Origin: Berkiella_A sp050252335
GTDB lineage: Bacteria > Pseudomonadota > Gammaproteobacteria > Berkiellales > Berkiellaceae
Direction of reading: 5' to 3'
DNA: 51,941 bases
NCBI GenBank assembly: GCA_050252335.1
Contig: JBFWLB010000015.1
Location: 1 to 51,941 of the forward strand
Notes under the pieces: generated by a model
The model's database searches: none
The model's input: the letters and a program-made list of their open reading frames with translations, nothing else
Told to the model about the DNA's origin: nothing
Program-made: the position numbers and the translations under genes
Part shown: positions 41,501 to 50,704 of the stretch, piece after piece
Layout: every line of letters begins with the position of its first letter
Numbering within the stretch: position 1 is the first letter of the stretch

Positions 41501-42772
41501 ATTTAGCAATACGGGATGTTCACGGATCACTTCTTCAAGAATATCCCAAACCTCTGGACCTTCTTTTTCAACCATTTTCTTCGCAGCTTTAATGGTTGTT
41601 GCTAAGCCTCTTAATTCCAATTTACTGAAAATGAAAGGTTTAAATAACTCAAGGGCCATCTTTTTAGGTAAACCACATTGATGCAATCTCAAAGTTGGAC
41701 CTACAACGATAACGGAACGTCCAGAATAATCCACACGCTTACCAAGCAAGTTCTGTCTAAAACGACCTTGCTTACCTTTAATCATATCTGCCAATGATTT
41801 CAAAGGACGCTTGTTCGAGCCAGTAATTGCACGACCACGACGACCATTATCCAACAAAGCATCGACTGCTTCTTGAAGCATACGTTTTTCGTTACGAACA
41901 ATAATATCGGGGGCATTCAGGTCTAATAATCTCTTCAAACGGTTGTTACGATTGATAACGCGTCTATAAAGATCGTTCAGATCAGAGGTTGCAAATCGGC
42001 CACCATCCAAGGGTACCAAGGGTCTTAAATCAGGTGGCAATACAGGTAAAACTGTTAAAATCATCCATTCTGGTTTGTTACCAGAGCTTAAGAATGCTTC
42101 AATCAGTTTGAGGCGTTTTGCTAATTTTTTGATCTTTGTTTCGCTGGATGTGGTTGGAATTTCTTCGCGAATATTCTCAGCTTCTGTTTTTAGATCAATG
42201 TCTTTTAATAGTTCTTTAACAGCTTCAGCGCCCATTTTGGCATCAAATTCATCACCATGCTGTTCAATTGCTTCTAGGTATGCTTCTTCAGCTAGCAACT
42301 GTCCCTTTTCCATGGATGTCATGCCTGGATCAATCACAACATAGGCTTCAAAATAAAGTATGCGTTCTATGTCTCTTAAGGTCATGTCTAACAACAGACC
42401 AATACGAGAAGGTAAGGATTTTAAGAACCAAATATGTGCAACAGGAGACGCTAATTCTACATGTCCCATTCTGTCACGTCTTACTTTCGCTAATGTGACT
42501 TCAACACCACATTTTTCACAAATAACACCGCGATGCTTGAGGCGTTTATATTTACCACATAAGCACTCATAATCTTTAACGGGTCCAAATATCTTGGCGC
42601 AAAACAGGCCATCACGTTCTGGCTTGAAAGTTCTATAGTTAATGGTTTCAGGTTTTTTCACCTCACCATAAGACCAAGACATGATTAATTCAGGTGGCGC
42701 AAGACTAATAGCCACTCTATCAAAATCATGAATTTTATTTTGCTGGCGTATGATAGAAAGTAGATCTCTCAA
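38564..42772 (-). CDS. rpoC: RNA polymerase beta' subunit
   Basis: 1402 aa (E. coli 1407). The N-terminal zinc ribbon (CLCGKYKRLKHRGVICEKCG), the catalytic NADFDGDQM with three Mg-binding aspartates, and the second zinc cluster (CNSRYGVCAMC) are intact. The start is TTG at 42772 with GGAG 7 bp upstream, giving MRDLLSII, which aligns with the E. coli start. It follows rpoB by 82 bp. Confidence 0.99.
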   Translation of the reverse strand: MRDLLSIIRQQNKIHDFDRVAISLAPPELIMSWSYGEVKKPETINYRTFKPERDGLFCAKIFGPVKDYECLCGKYKRLKHRGVICEKCGVEVTLAKVRRDRMGHVELASPVAHIWFLKSLPSRIGLLLDMTLRDIERILYFEAYVVIDPGMTSMEKGQLLAEEAYLEAIEQHGDEFDAKMGAEAVKELLKDIDLKTEAENIREEIPTTSSETKIKKLAKRLKLIEAFLSSGNKPEWMILTVLPVLPPDLRPLVPLDGGRFATSDLNDLYRRVINRNNRLKRLLDLNAPDIIVRNEKRMLQEAVDALLDNGRRGRAITGSNKRPLKSLADMIKGKQGRFRQNLLGKRVDYSGRSVIVVGPTLRLHQCGLPKKMALELFKPFIFSKLELRGLATTIKAAKKMVEKEGPEVWDILEEVIREHPVLLNRAPTLHRLGIQAFEPTLIEGKAIQLHPLVCAAYNADFDGDQMAVHVPLTLEAQLESRALMMSTNNILSPANGEPIIVPSQDIVLGLYYLTREKINAKGEGMIFADIEEVQRAYGNRCVDLHAKIKVRVPVTTDGVQKLTLVETTVGRAILFEILPEGMSFARINRVLTKKEISKLVNECYHQVGLKQAVILADQLMYTGFRYATISGSSIGINDLVIPDAKKEIVDRAENEVKEIETQFASGLVTHGERYNKVIDIWSRANDQVAKAMMDQLSVEEVADKEGKTQTQSSFNSVFIMADSGARGSAAQIRQLAGMRGLMAKPDGSIIETPITANFREGLSVLQYFISTHGARKGLADTALKTANSGYLTRRLVDVAQDVVISEIDCGTPEGLPMSPHVEGGDVVEPLRERVLGRVLAAPVYQPNTETLLFESGTLLDENRVEILENHAVDTVVVRSPITCNSRYGVCAMCYGRDLARGHLVNIGEAVGVIAAQSIGEPGTQLTMRTFHIGGAASRTTAENSVMVKSDGRIKLHNVKLVQNAAGNFVTVSRSGELSVMDSHGRDRERYRLPYGAVLSIADGVDVKGGQTVANWDPHTHPIITEVAGFVKFVDMIDGVTMHRQTDEVTGLSSIVVSDAKHHRSSSGKELRPMLQLVDENGEELCLAGTSLPAHYFLPANAIVLVEDNKPIRVGDVLARIPQETSKTRDITGGLPRVADLFEARKPKESSILAEMSGVISFGKETKGKRRLIITPQDGGDAHEELIPKWRHVAVFEGEHVERGEVIADGPSNPHDILRLLGVGALANYIVNEVQDVYRLQGVGINDKHIEVIVRQMLRKVIVSDVGDTRLLKGDQLEITHVQDVNDALPQDKVPARIERVLLGITKASLATESFISAASFQETTRVLTEAAVSGKRDELRGLKENVIVGRLIPAGTGLASHKQRKRKRLAGQLDNGPDEQKNIMTASDVEHALSEMLNSSTS

Positions 42773-42854
42773 GGGTATTCTCCGTCATTACGTTATCTTC
42801 TAGTCACAGCACACGAACAATGGGCAACACTTTTTATCTGTGCTGCCCATTACA

Positions 42855-45800
42855 TTAATTCTCATGCTCTAATTCAATATTGATAGCCAAGGATCGAATT
42901 TCTTTAACAAGTACGTTAAAGGATTCGGGCATACCAGCATCCATTCTATAGTCGCCATCGACAATATTTTTGTACATTTTGGTACGACCAGCGACGTCAT
43001 CCGACTTCACTGTTAGCATTTCTTGTAAGGTATAAGCAGCACCATATGCTTCTAGTGCCCACACTTCCATTTCCCCGAAACGCTGTCCACCAAACTGCGC
43101 TTTACCACCGAGCGGTTGCTGTGTTACCAAGCTATAAGAACCTGTAGAACGCGCATGCATTTTGTCATCTACCAAGTGGTTTAACTTCAGCATGTACATG
43201 TAACCAACGGTTACTGGGCGATCAAACGCTTGGCCGGTACGTCCATCATAGAGCGTTGTTTGGCCGTTATCTGGCAAACCAGAAAACTTCAATAATGATT
43301 TAATTTCCATCTCTGTTGCGCCATCGAATACAGGAGATGCGATTGGCACCCCTGCAGACAGATTTCTACTCATTTCAAGAATTTCTTCATCTGACAATTG
43401 ATTGAAATCAACCCTGTCTTTCTTGCTCATGTTGTAGATCTTGTCTAAATGCTCACGCATTTTCTTCGCGGTTGCTGTTGCACTATCTTTCATCATCTTG
43501 TCAATTTGCTTGCCAAGACCTTTTGCAGCCCAACCCAAATGCGTTTCAAGAATCTGCCCAACGTTCATACGAGAAGGAACACCTAGAGGATTCAAAACGA
43601 TATCAACCGGCGTACCATCTGCTAAGTAGGGCATATCTTCAACAGGCGTAATAGAAGAAATAACCCCTTTATTTCCGTGACGACCCGCCATCTTATCACC
43701 AGGCTGAATTCTTCTTTTCACTGCCAAATAAACTTTAGCTATCTTCAAGACGCCAGGCGCAAGATCGTCACCTTGACTTAATTTCTTACGTTTAGCTTCC
43801 AGATTCAGCTCATAATCTTTACGCAATTCAAGTAAATGTTTTTGATAACCTTCTAATTGCTCTGTCGCTTTATCATCGCGTAATCGGATTTCAAACCATT
43901 TCTCATGGCTCAGTCCATCTAAATAAGCAGCATCAATCGTAGCACCAGTTTTGAGCTGGTTAGGCCCACCTTCAGCAACTTTATCGATTAAAAGTTTCTT
44001 AACACGAATGTAGATGTCACCTTCACGGATTCGCATCTCATCGCCTAAGTCTTTCCTCACGCGATCAAGTGCCATTTTTTCAATTTGTAATGCTCTTGCA
44101 TCTTTTTCTACGCCATCACGAGTAAAGACTTGTACGTCAATCACAGTACCATTCATGCCTGTGGGAACACGTAAAGAAGTATCTTTTACATCAGATGCTT
44201 TTTCACCAAAAATAGCGCGCAATAATTTTTCTTCCGGTGTTAACTGTGTTTCACCTTTTGGTGTTACTTTACCAACCAGAATATCGCCAGATTCAACTTC
44301 AGCACCAATGTACACAACCCCAGACTCATCGAGCTTGTTGAGCGCACTTTCACCCACATTTGGTATATCAGAAGTAATTTCTTCAGGCCCTAATTTGGTA
44401 TCACGCGCTACGCAAGTAAGCTCTTCAATATGAATACTTGTGAATCTGTCTTCTTCTACAACACGCTCAGAAATCAAAATAGAGTCTTCAAAGTTGTAAC
44501 CATTCCAAGGCATGAAGGCTACCAAAAGGTTTTGACCCAAGGCTAATTCGCCCATATCTGTAGAAGGACCGTCTGCAAGTACGTCACCCGCACGAATAAC
44601 ATCGCCCACACTGACTAATGGCTTTTGGTTAATACAGGTATTTTGGTTAGAACGGGTGTATTTTGTAAGGTTATAAATGTCTACACCTGCGTCTGCAGCA
44701 TCTTTGGTTTCATTATCTGCAACGCGCACAACGATACGTGCCGCATCCACAGACTCAACCACACCAGAGTGTTGCGCAACAACCGTTACCCCAGAATCAC
44801 GCGCTACAATTCGCTCAATACCTGTTCCGACTAAAGGCTTTTCAGCTTTTAAGGTTGGTACAGCTTGGCGTTGCATGTTTGAACCCATGAGCGCACGGTT
44901 CGCGTCATCGTGCTCTAAGAAAGGAATCAAGGCTGCCGCTACCGATACGATCTGCTTAGGTGACACGTCCATGTATTGAACTTTGTCAGGCGTTGTAAAG
45001 GTAAATTCATTTTTATGGCGGCAAGGTACAAGATCATCAATTAAATTGAGGTCTTTATCCAAAGTAGCATTTGCCTGCGCAATAATGTATCCGCCTTCTT
45101 CAATGGCAGATAGATATTCGATCTCACCTGTTACGCGCCCATCCACAATCTTACGACAAGGCGTTTCTAAGAAACCGTAACTGTTTGTTCTTGCATAAAC
45201 CGACAATGAGTTAATCAAACCAATGTTTGGTCCTTCAGGTGTCTCAATAGGACATACGCGACCATAATGGGTTGGATGTACGTCACGGACTTCAAAGCCC
45301 GCACGTTCGCGTGTTAAACCACCAGGCCCTAATGCGGAAACACGACGTTTGTGTGTCACTTCAGACAAGGGGTTGTTTTGATCCATAAACTGAGAAAGCT
45401 GAGAAGAACCAAAAAATTCTTTAATCGCAGCAGAAACAGGCTTAGCATTAATTAAATCTTGTGGCATCAAGTTATCAGATTCAGCCATGCTTAAACGCTC
45501 TTTTACCGCACGCTCAACACGCACCAATCCAACACGGAATTGATTTTCTGCCATTTCACCGACGCTTCGTACACGACGATTTCCTAAATGATCGATATCA
45601 TCTACTTCACCACGACCATCACGGATATCAATCAGTACTTTTAAGACAGCAATAATATCATCTTTAGAGAGTACGCCAGATCCAATAATTTCATCTCTGC
45701 CCACACGGCGATTGAACTTCATTCGACCAACAGGAGATAAATCGTATCTTTCTTCAGCAAAAAACAAATTATTGAAAAGTGTTTCTGCTGCATCTTTTGT

Positions 45801-46952
45801 AGGCGGTTCACCAGGACGCATCATTCGATAAATTTCTATGAGTGCTTCCATTTGTGATTTGGTTGGATCAATTTTAATGGTCTCAGATACATAAGGACCA
45901 TGATCCAAATCATTGGTAAATAAAGTATCTACTTCAAATACTTTTGCAGATAAGACAGCTTCTAAAACTTCAGGTGTTATTTCTGAGTTAGCAGCAACAA
46001 CAATCTCACCTGTCTCGGTATCAACAATATCATTCGCTAAGGTTCTACCATAGATATAATCTCTTGGCACACGTAATCTCGTTAAATTGAGCTTTTCCAT
46101 TTGGCGAACGTGTCGAGCCGTAATACGCCGACCTTCTTCAATCAACATATTTCCTTTGCTATCTTTGATGTTGAAGCGAGCTGTTTCGCCTCTCAAGCGC
46201 TCAGGAATCAAGGTTAATATCAGATCACCATTTTCAAATTTAAAATGATCTTTTTCAAAAAATAGATTTAACATTTGCTCAGTGCTGTAACCCAAAGCAC
46301 GAAGCAAAATAGTCGCAGGAATTTTGCGGCGTCTATCAATACGCGCATAAATTGCGTCTTTAGGATCGAATTCAAAATCTAACCAAGAACCACGGTAAGG
46401 AATTACACGTGCAGAATAAAGCAACTTTCCTGATGAATGTGTTTTACCACGATCATGATCAAAAAATACGCCAGGAGAACGATGTAATTGAGATACAACA
46501 ACACGCTCTGTACCATTAATAACAAAGGTACCAGAATTCGTCATGAGCGGAACTTCACCCATGTACACTTCTTGCTCACGAATATCTTTTACTTTTTTAG
46601 TATCACCGGTTGCTTCTCTATCAAAGATCACCAAGCGAACAAGAACACGTAAAGGTACAGCATAGGTCAAACCTCGTTGTTGACATTCTTTGACGTCAAA
46701 TGCAGGTGCACCTAAGGTGTATTTGACATACTCCAATTGAGCATTGCCAGAAAAACTAATAATAGGAAATACGGATTTAAAGGCTGCTTCTAAGCCTATA
46801 TCTATACGCGCATTTTCGGCGCATTCATCTTGTAAAAATTTAGATTTATATGAGGTCAGCTGTATATCCAGCAGGGGTGGAACCTCCAAAGTGTCTAATC
46901 GTTTACCAAAGTCTGCACGGGGTCGCTTTTTTTCGGTATAGGATAGTTCCAT
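42855..46952 (-). CDS. rpoB: RNA polymerase beta subunit
   Basis: 1365 aa (E. coli 1342). The rifampicin region (SSQLSQFMDQNNPLSEVTHK, RRVSALGPGGL) has the wild-type residues at the usual resistance positions. The C-terminal clamp and GRHGNKGVIS active-site lysine/histidine segment are intact. GAGGA precedes the ATG. It is preceded by two hairpins that separate it from rplL. Confidence 0.99.
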   Translation of the reverse strand: MELSYTEKKRPRADFGKRLDTLEVPPLLDIQLTSYKSKFLQDECAENARIDIGLEAAFKSVFPIISFSGNAQLEYVKYTLGAPAFDVKECQQRGLTYAVPLRVLVRLVIFDREATGDTKKVKDIREQEVYMGEVPLMTNSGTFVINGTERVVVSQLHRSPGVFFDHDRGKTHSSGKLLYSARVIPYRGSWLDFEFDPKDAIYARIDRRRKIPATILLRALGYSTEQMLNLFFEKDHFKFENGDLILTLIPERLRGETARFNIKDSKGNMLIEEGRRITARHVRQMEKLNLTRLRVPRDYIYGRTLANDIVDTETGEIVVAANSEITPEVLEAVLSAKVFEVDTLFTNDLDHGPYVSETIKIDPTKSQMEALIEIYRMMRPGEPPTKDAAETLFNNLFFAEERYDLSPVGRMKFNRRVGRDEIIGSGVLSKDDIIAVLKVLIDIRDGRGEVDDIDHLGNRRVRSVGEMAENQFRVGLVRVERAVKERLSMAESDNLMPQDLINAKPVSAAIKEFFGSSQLSQFMDQNNPLSEVTHKRRVSALGPGGLTRERAGFEVRDVHPTHYGRVCPIETPEGPNIGLINSLSVYARTNSYGFLETPCRKIVDGRVTGEIEYLSAIEEGGYIIAQANATLDKDLNLIDDLVPCRHKNEFTFTTPDKVQYMDVSPKQIVSVAAALIPFLEHDDANRALMGSNMQRQAVPTLKAEKPLVGTGIERIVARDSGVTVVAQHSGVVESVDAARIVVRVADNETKDAADAGVDIYNLTKYTRSNQNTCINQKPLVSVGDVIRAGDVLADGPSTDMGELALGQNLLVAFMPWNGYNFEDSILISERVVEEDRFTSIHIEELTCVARDTKLGPEEITSDIPNVGESALNKLDESGVVYIGAEVESGDILVGKVTPKGETQLTPEEKLLRAIFGEKASDVKDTSLRVPTGMNGTVIDVQVFTRDGVEKDARALQIEKMALDRVRKDLGDEMRIREGDIYIRVKKLLIDKVAEGGPNQLKTGATIDAAYLDGLSHEKWFEIRLRDDKATEQLEGYQKHLLELRKDYELNLEAKRKKLSQGDDLAPGVLKIAKVYLAVKRRIQPGDKMAGRHGNKGVISSITPVEDMPYLADGTPVDIVLNPLGVPSRMNVGQILETHLGWAAKGLGKQIDKMMKDSATATAKKMREHLDKIYNMSKKDRVDFNQLSDEEILEMSRNLSAGVPIASPVFDGATEMEIKSLLKFSGLPDNGQTTLYDGRTGQAFDRPVTVGYMYMLKLNHLVDDKMHARSTGSYSLVTQQPLGGKAQFGGQRFGEMEVWALEAYGAAYTLQEMLTVKSDDVAGRTKMYKNIVDGDYRMDAGMPESFNVLVKEIRSLAINIELEHEN

Positions 46953-47020
46953 CGGGAGTCCTCAGTGTAATTTAAAGAATAATATAACTTGCAATGAGCA
47001 AAATCGTACATAACAAAACA

Positions 47021-47054
47021 GGCCTGAGCAAATTGCATGCAATTTGCTCAGGCC
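47021..47054 (-). terminator. 34-bp perfect palindrome between rplL and rpoB
   Basis: GGCCTGAGCAAATTGCA (47021-47037) is followed at once by its exact complement (47038-47054), giving a 17-bp stem with no loop spacer. On the minus strand a U-rich stretch (TGTTTTGTT) follows. At this place E. coli has a partial attenuator and an RNase III site; this hairpin could serve either role. Confidence 0.8.
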
Positions 47055-47064
47055 ATCTTTGTTG

Positions 47065-47094
47065 CTTGCTTGTTCACTTAAAGCGACAAGCAAG
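47065..47094 (-). terminator. Second hairpin after rplL
   Basis: CTTGCTTGT (47065-47073) pairs with ACAAGCAAG (47086-47094), a 9-bp stem with a 12-nt loop, ~20 bp after the rplL stop and just before the 34-bp palindrome in the direction of transcription. The pair forms a tandem structure. Confidence 0.65.
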
Positions 47095-47115
47095 ACTTTT
47101 TAATCAGTCAATTAC

Positions 47116-47493
47116 TTATTTGACGTCAACTTCAGCACCCGCTTCAACGAGTTGCTTCTTGATGCTTTCAGCTTCATCTTTAGAAACGCCTTCTTTAACA
47201 GGAGCTGGCGCGCCTTCAACTAATGCTTTAGCTTCTTTTAAGCCAAGATTTGTAATCGTACGAACAACTTTAATAACATCAACTTTCTTGTCGCCGAAAC
47301 CTTTTAAGATTACGTCGAATTCAGTCTTTTCTTCAGCAGCAGGCGCAGCAGCACCAGCTACAGCAGCTACAGCTACAGGCGCAGCAGCAGAAACGCCGAG
47401 CTCGTCTTCCATTTTCTTAACTAATTCAACAACTTCCATAATTGAAAGTTTAACGATACTGTCATAAATGTTTTGTACAGTAGATTCAGACAT
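47116..47493 (-). CDS. rplL: 50S ribosomal protein L7/L12
   Basis: 125 aa (E. coli 121), the stalk protein that recruits elongation factors. N-terminal dimerisation domain, Ala/Gly-rich hinge (VAAVAGAAAPAAEEK) and C-terminal domain (KIxVIKxVR-like KKVDVIKVVRTITNLGLKEA) are all seen. Confidence 0.99.
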   Translation of the reverse strand: MSESTVQNIYDSIVKLSIMEVVELVKKMEDELGVSAAAPVAVAAVAGAAAPAAEEKTEFDVILKGFGDKKVDVIKVVRTITNLGLKEAKALVEGAPAPVKEGVSKDEAESIKKQLVEAGAEVDVK

Positions 47494-47542
47494 TATTTTT
47501 CTCCCGAAATATCAACTGGTATTTTAAAAGTTCTGTTAAAAC

Positions 47543-48064
47543 TTATTGTTGTTGTTTTGACAAATCATCCAAAGCTCTAACGAGCATCTGAGTTGGCTCT
47601 TTGATGGTACGTGCTAACTGTGTAGCAGGCGCCATTAACATTGCAGCTAATTGACAGAGTGCTTCGTGTTTGGTTGGCAATGAAGCAACGGCTTCCAAGT
47701 GGCTAGGCGCATAATATTCACCAGCAACTGATAACCCTTGAACTTTAAATGCATCATTTTCTTTTGCAAAATCACGAAACAGCTTTGCGGCTGCACCTGG
47801 CTCATCTTTGGAAAATCCAAAAACAAGAGGTCCTGTTAATTTGTCATCTAAGCACTCAAAACCAGTACCTTTAATTGCTCTACGTGCCAAAGTATTTCTA
47901 ATCACACGTAAATAAATACCTGACGCTCTTGCTCTTTTACGCAAGTCCGTCATTTTAGGTACTGCTATGCCACGATAATCTGCAACTACTAACGAAATAG
48001 ATTCGCTAGCGACAGTAGAAACTTCGGCGACGATTGCTTTTTTACCGTCAAGATTTAACGCCAC
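47543..48064 (-). CDS. rplJ: 50S ribosomal protein L10
   Basis: 173 aa (E. coli 165), the stalk base that carries L7/L12. I choose the GTG at 48064 (start V/MALNLDGKKAIVAEVS, aligning with E. coli MALNL), which has AGGAG 7 bp upstream; the ATG at 48079 would make that site part of the coding sequence. L10 with L7/L12 represses its own mRNA in E. coli through the leader upstream. Confidence 0.97.
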   Translation of the reverse strand: MALNLDGKKAIVAEVSTVASESISLVVADYRGIAVPKMTDLRKRARASGIYLRVIRNTLARRAIKGTGFECLDDKLTGPLVFGFSKDEPGAAAKLFRDFAKENDAFKVQGLSVAGEYYAPSHLEAVASLPTKHEALCQLAAMLMAPATQLARTIKEPTQMLVRALDDLSKQQQ

Positions 48065-48457
48065 CTGATTGCTCCTCATCTATCTAAAAGCTAGATTATA
48101 TTGCGCTATTCATTACATATAATTTTTAGGTGCTTAAGTTATTGATAACTTGCAGACCACATGCAAAAATCATGGCCGCTCATCACACAATCCCTATACT
48201 CAAAAACTATTTGTACTTATCTGCAGCAACATAATCACTGCGGTTTGCAACTGAATAATCAGTTGCATGCTTTAGCCTACGCAGGTAAACTCAAAACGTT
48301 ACATTAAGGAAAGCGCTTTAATACGCTTTTACACCTGCGGTCTTTGTACTGTAACCGCTCTTACTCTTAACTGAGGGGTCTCTATGACCTTTCGGTTTCA
48401 AGACCTCAATACCAGCTCGAGAATGCTACAGCAAACTATTTTTCATTGAATCTCTAA
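48065..48457 (-). ncRNA. rplA-rplJ gap with L10-leader-like structure
   Basis: No gene lies in these 393 bp. Several hairpins are seen: GCAACTGA-ATAA-TCAGTTGC (48247-48266), AAGTTAT/ATAACTT (48136-48151), and a long stem near 48371-48407 whose tip on the minus strand is ACC-GAAA-GGT. CCTGCGTAGGC and ACCGCAG flank the first hairpin and could close it. The position matches the L10-L7/L12 autoregulatory mRNA leader; the assignment is from position and foldability, not a covariance search. Confidence 0.5.
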
Positions 48458-49165
48458 TTAGAGATCCAATGAAGATTTATCTACAACGAGACCAGGTCCC
48501 ATTGTGGTAGATAAAATAACTTTCTTAAAGTAAACACCTTTCGATGTGCTGGGCTTTGCTCTGCGCAAATCAGCCATTAATCTATCAAGGTTTTCACGTA
48601 ATGCTTGCACTGTGAAATTTGCTTTTCCTATTGTGCAATGAATAATACCGCCTTTGTCTGCACGGAAGGTAACCTGACCTGACTTAGCATTATTAACTGC
48701 TTTCTCAACGTCTGTTGTTACAGTACCGACTTTAGGATTTGGCATTAAACCACGAGGACCTAATACACGACCTAATAAACCAACAATTCTCATCGCATCA
48801 GGGGTTGCAATAATGACATCGTAATCAATCTTACCACTGTCTGCTTTTTGCTTAAGTTCTTCAGCCAGATCTTCAAAACCAACGGCATCAGCACCTGCTG
48901 CTCTTGCTTTATCAGCATTCGCGCCTTGCGCAAACACAGCAACACGCATTGTTTTACCTGTACCATTTGGCAGAATACTTGCACCACGCACAGCTTGATC
49001 AGATTTCTTAGGATCAACCCCCAAGATAATTGCGGCATCAACACTTTCTAAAAATTTTGTATTAGAAAGGCTGGTTAATAATTTAATTGCTTCATCAGGA
49101 GCGTAGATCTTCGTCTTGTCGTATTGCTGGCGAACTTGTTTCATTCTTTTTGATATTTTTGCCAT
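48458..49165 (-). CDS. rplA: 50S ribosomal protein L1
   Basis: 235 aa (E. coli 234), the mobile L1 stalk protein that helps release E-site tRNA; in E. coli it represses the rplKA mRNA. GPRGLMPNPKVGTVT and the TFRADKGGIIHCTIGKANF segment are conserved. Confidence 0.98.
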   Translation of the reverse strand: MAKISKRMKQVRQQYDKTKIYAPDEAIKLLTSLSNTKFLESVDAAIILGVDPKKSDQAVRGASILPNGTGKTMRVAVFAQGANADKARAAGADAVGFEDLAEELKQKADSGKIDYDVIIATPDAMRIVGLLGRVLGPRGLMPNPKVGTVTTDVEKAVNNAKSGQVTFRADKGGIIHCTIGKANFTVQALRENLDRLMADLRRAKPSTSKGVYFKKVILSTTMGPGLVVDKSSLDL

Positions 49166-49168
49166 GGT

Positions 49169-49597
49169 TTAACCCTCTACCTCAATACCCATACTACGCG
49201 CACTGCCTGCGATTGTTCTTACAGCACTTTCAAGACTACTTGCTGTTAAGTCGGGCATCTTAGCATTAGCAATTTCTTCTACTTGCTTGAGGGTTACTTT
49301 ACCCACTTTCTCAGTATTGGGTCTGCCACTACCTTTTTGTAAACCGGCAGCTTTAATTAATAAGAAAGCAGCTGGTGGTGTTTTGATGATAAAAGTAAAA
49401 CTTTTATCACTATAAACTGTAATAATTACAGGCAGGGGTAAGCCTTTATCATAGCTTTGAGTTTGTGCATTAAATGTTTTGCAAAACTCCATGATATTAA
49501 CACCATGCTGACCTAATGCAGGACCAACAGGTGGGCTTGGATTTGCTTCTTGCGCTTTTACTTGTAACTTAATATAGGCCGTTACTTTCTTTGCCAT
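49169..49597 (-). CDS. rplK: 50S ribosomal protein L11
   Basis: 142 aa, equal to E. coli. The thiostrepton-contacting proline-rich N-terminus (ANPSPPVGPALGQHGVNIME) and the RNA-binding C-terminal domain (AGSARSMGI) are intact. Coupled to rplA with a 3-bp gap. Confidence 0.98.
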   Translation of the reverse strand: MAKKVTAYIKLQVKAQEANPSPPVGPALGQHGVNIMEFCKTFNAQTQSYDKGLPLPVIITVYSDKSFTFIIKTPPAAFLLIKAAGLQKGSGRPNTEKVGKVTLKQVEEIANAKMPDLTASSLESAVRTIAGSARSMGIEVEG

Positions 49598-49650
49598 TAT
49601 TCACCTCTGCGGGTTCAAACGCTTATTACAATGAATAAGCTCCCCAATTT

Positions 49651-50208
49651 TTAAGTTTTCTCAACTTGACCAAACTCTAACTCTACAGGTGTAGAACGGC
49701 CAAAAATCAAAACAGCCACTCTTAAGCGACTCTTTTCATAATTAACTTCTTCAACAACACCGTTAAAATCAGCAAATGGCCCTTCAATCACTCGAACCAC
49801 TTCACCTGGTTCAAATATGGTCTTAGGTTTAGGTTTATCAACACCTTCACGCATTCTATCTAATATTGCTTTGGCTTCTTTATCACTAATAGGTGCAGGT
49901 CTATCAGACGTGCCACCAATAAATCCTAATACCCTAGGCGTACGACGCACTAAATGCCAAGTGTCTTCATCTAAAGCCATCTGAAGCAGTACATAACCTG
50001 GGAAAAATTTTCTTTCGCTTTTATATTTGTGACCATTGCGAATTTCAATCACCTCTTCAGTGGGGACTAAAATTTCGCCAAACTTATCATCAAGGTGATT
50101 AACACGAATACTTTCTTTTAAATTTCTTACAACTTGATTTTCATAACCAACCAAAGCTTGAATAACATACCAACGCAGTTCGGTTACTTCACTTTTTTCA
50201 ATATCCAT
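49651..50208 (-). CDS. nusG: Transcription termination/antitermination factor NusG
   Basis: 185 aa (E. coli 181). NGN domain (RWYVIQALVGYENQVVRNL, then FFPGYVLLQM) and C-terminal KOW domain (FEPGEVVRVIEGPFADFNG). It binds RNA polymerase and Rho or S10. Overlaps no neighbour; 2 bp after secE. Confidence 0.98.
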   Translation of the reverse strand: MDIEKSEVTELRWYVIQALVGYENQVVRNLKESIRVNHLDDKFGEILVPTEEVIEIRNGHKYKSERKFFPGYVLLQMALDEDTWHLVRRTPRVLGFIGGTSDRPAPISDKEAKAILDRMREGVDKPKPKTIFEPGEVVRVIEGPFADFNGVVEEVNYEKSRLRVAVLIFGRSTPVELEFGQVEKT

Positions 50209-50210
50209 CG

Positions 50211-50591
50211 TTAATGCGCCCCATATCCGGTCAGCAAAGCAATAAGTTTTAGAAGTAGAGCATCAATACCCCACAAGAGGAATCCAACGATAGATACAAT
50301 TGCTAAAACCATGAGGGTTGTTTGAATAGTTTCTTGACGATTAGGCCATACGACCTTTCTTAATTCTGCTTTCGCTTCGAGCGCAAATTGCCAGAATTTT
50401 TGTCCTTTACTTGTTCGTAACGCCACAAAACATGTAGCGGCCACAACAAATAACAATACAAGTAAACGAATCAATACTGATTGATCAGAAAAGTGGTGAT
50501 TGCCGATTACACCAGATGCAATCAATGCAACGACTACTGCCCATTTAAAGGAATCCATGCTACCACCGTGGGTTTTGGTCTGATGACTCAT
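50211..50591 (-). CDS. secE: Protein translocase subunit SecE
   Basis: 126 aa (E. coli 127), with three predicted membrane helices and the conserved cytosolic amphipathic helix plus VVWPNRQETIQTT. It clamps the SecY pore. Confidence 0.97.
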   Translation of the reverse strand: MSHQTKTHGGSMDSFKWAVVVALIASGVIGNHHFSDQSVLIRLLVLLFVVAATCFVALRTSKGQKFWQFALEAKAELRKVVWPNRQETIQTTLMVLAIVSIVGFLLWGIDALLLKLIALLTGYGAH

Positions 50592-50618
50592 TTATGGAAC
50601 TACCACCTATATGTAAGT

Positions 50619-50694
50619 TGGCAGGCCAGGAGGGGCTTGAACCCCCAACCTGCGGTTTTGGAGACCGCCACTCTACCAATTGAGCTACTGGCCT
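50619..50694 (-). tRNA. tRNA-Trp (CCA anticodon)
   Basis: 76 nt with encoded CCA. The acceptor stem AGGCCAG/CTGGCCT, G73, D-arm AGCTCAATTGGTAGAG, anticodon loop TCTCCAAAA (CCA anticodon, Trp) and T-arm GGGTTCAAGCCCC all fold normally. It lies between tuf and secE, as in E. coli. Confidence 0.98.
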
Positions 50695-50704
50695 AATACA
50701 CAAA

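Noticed and set aside
45360..45440. Rifampicin-resistance changes in rpoB
   Set aside because: The region reads as wild type at the usual positions; likewise rpsL has the sensitive TPKKPNS.
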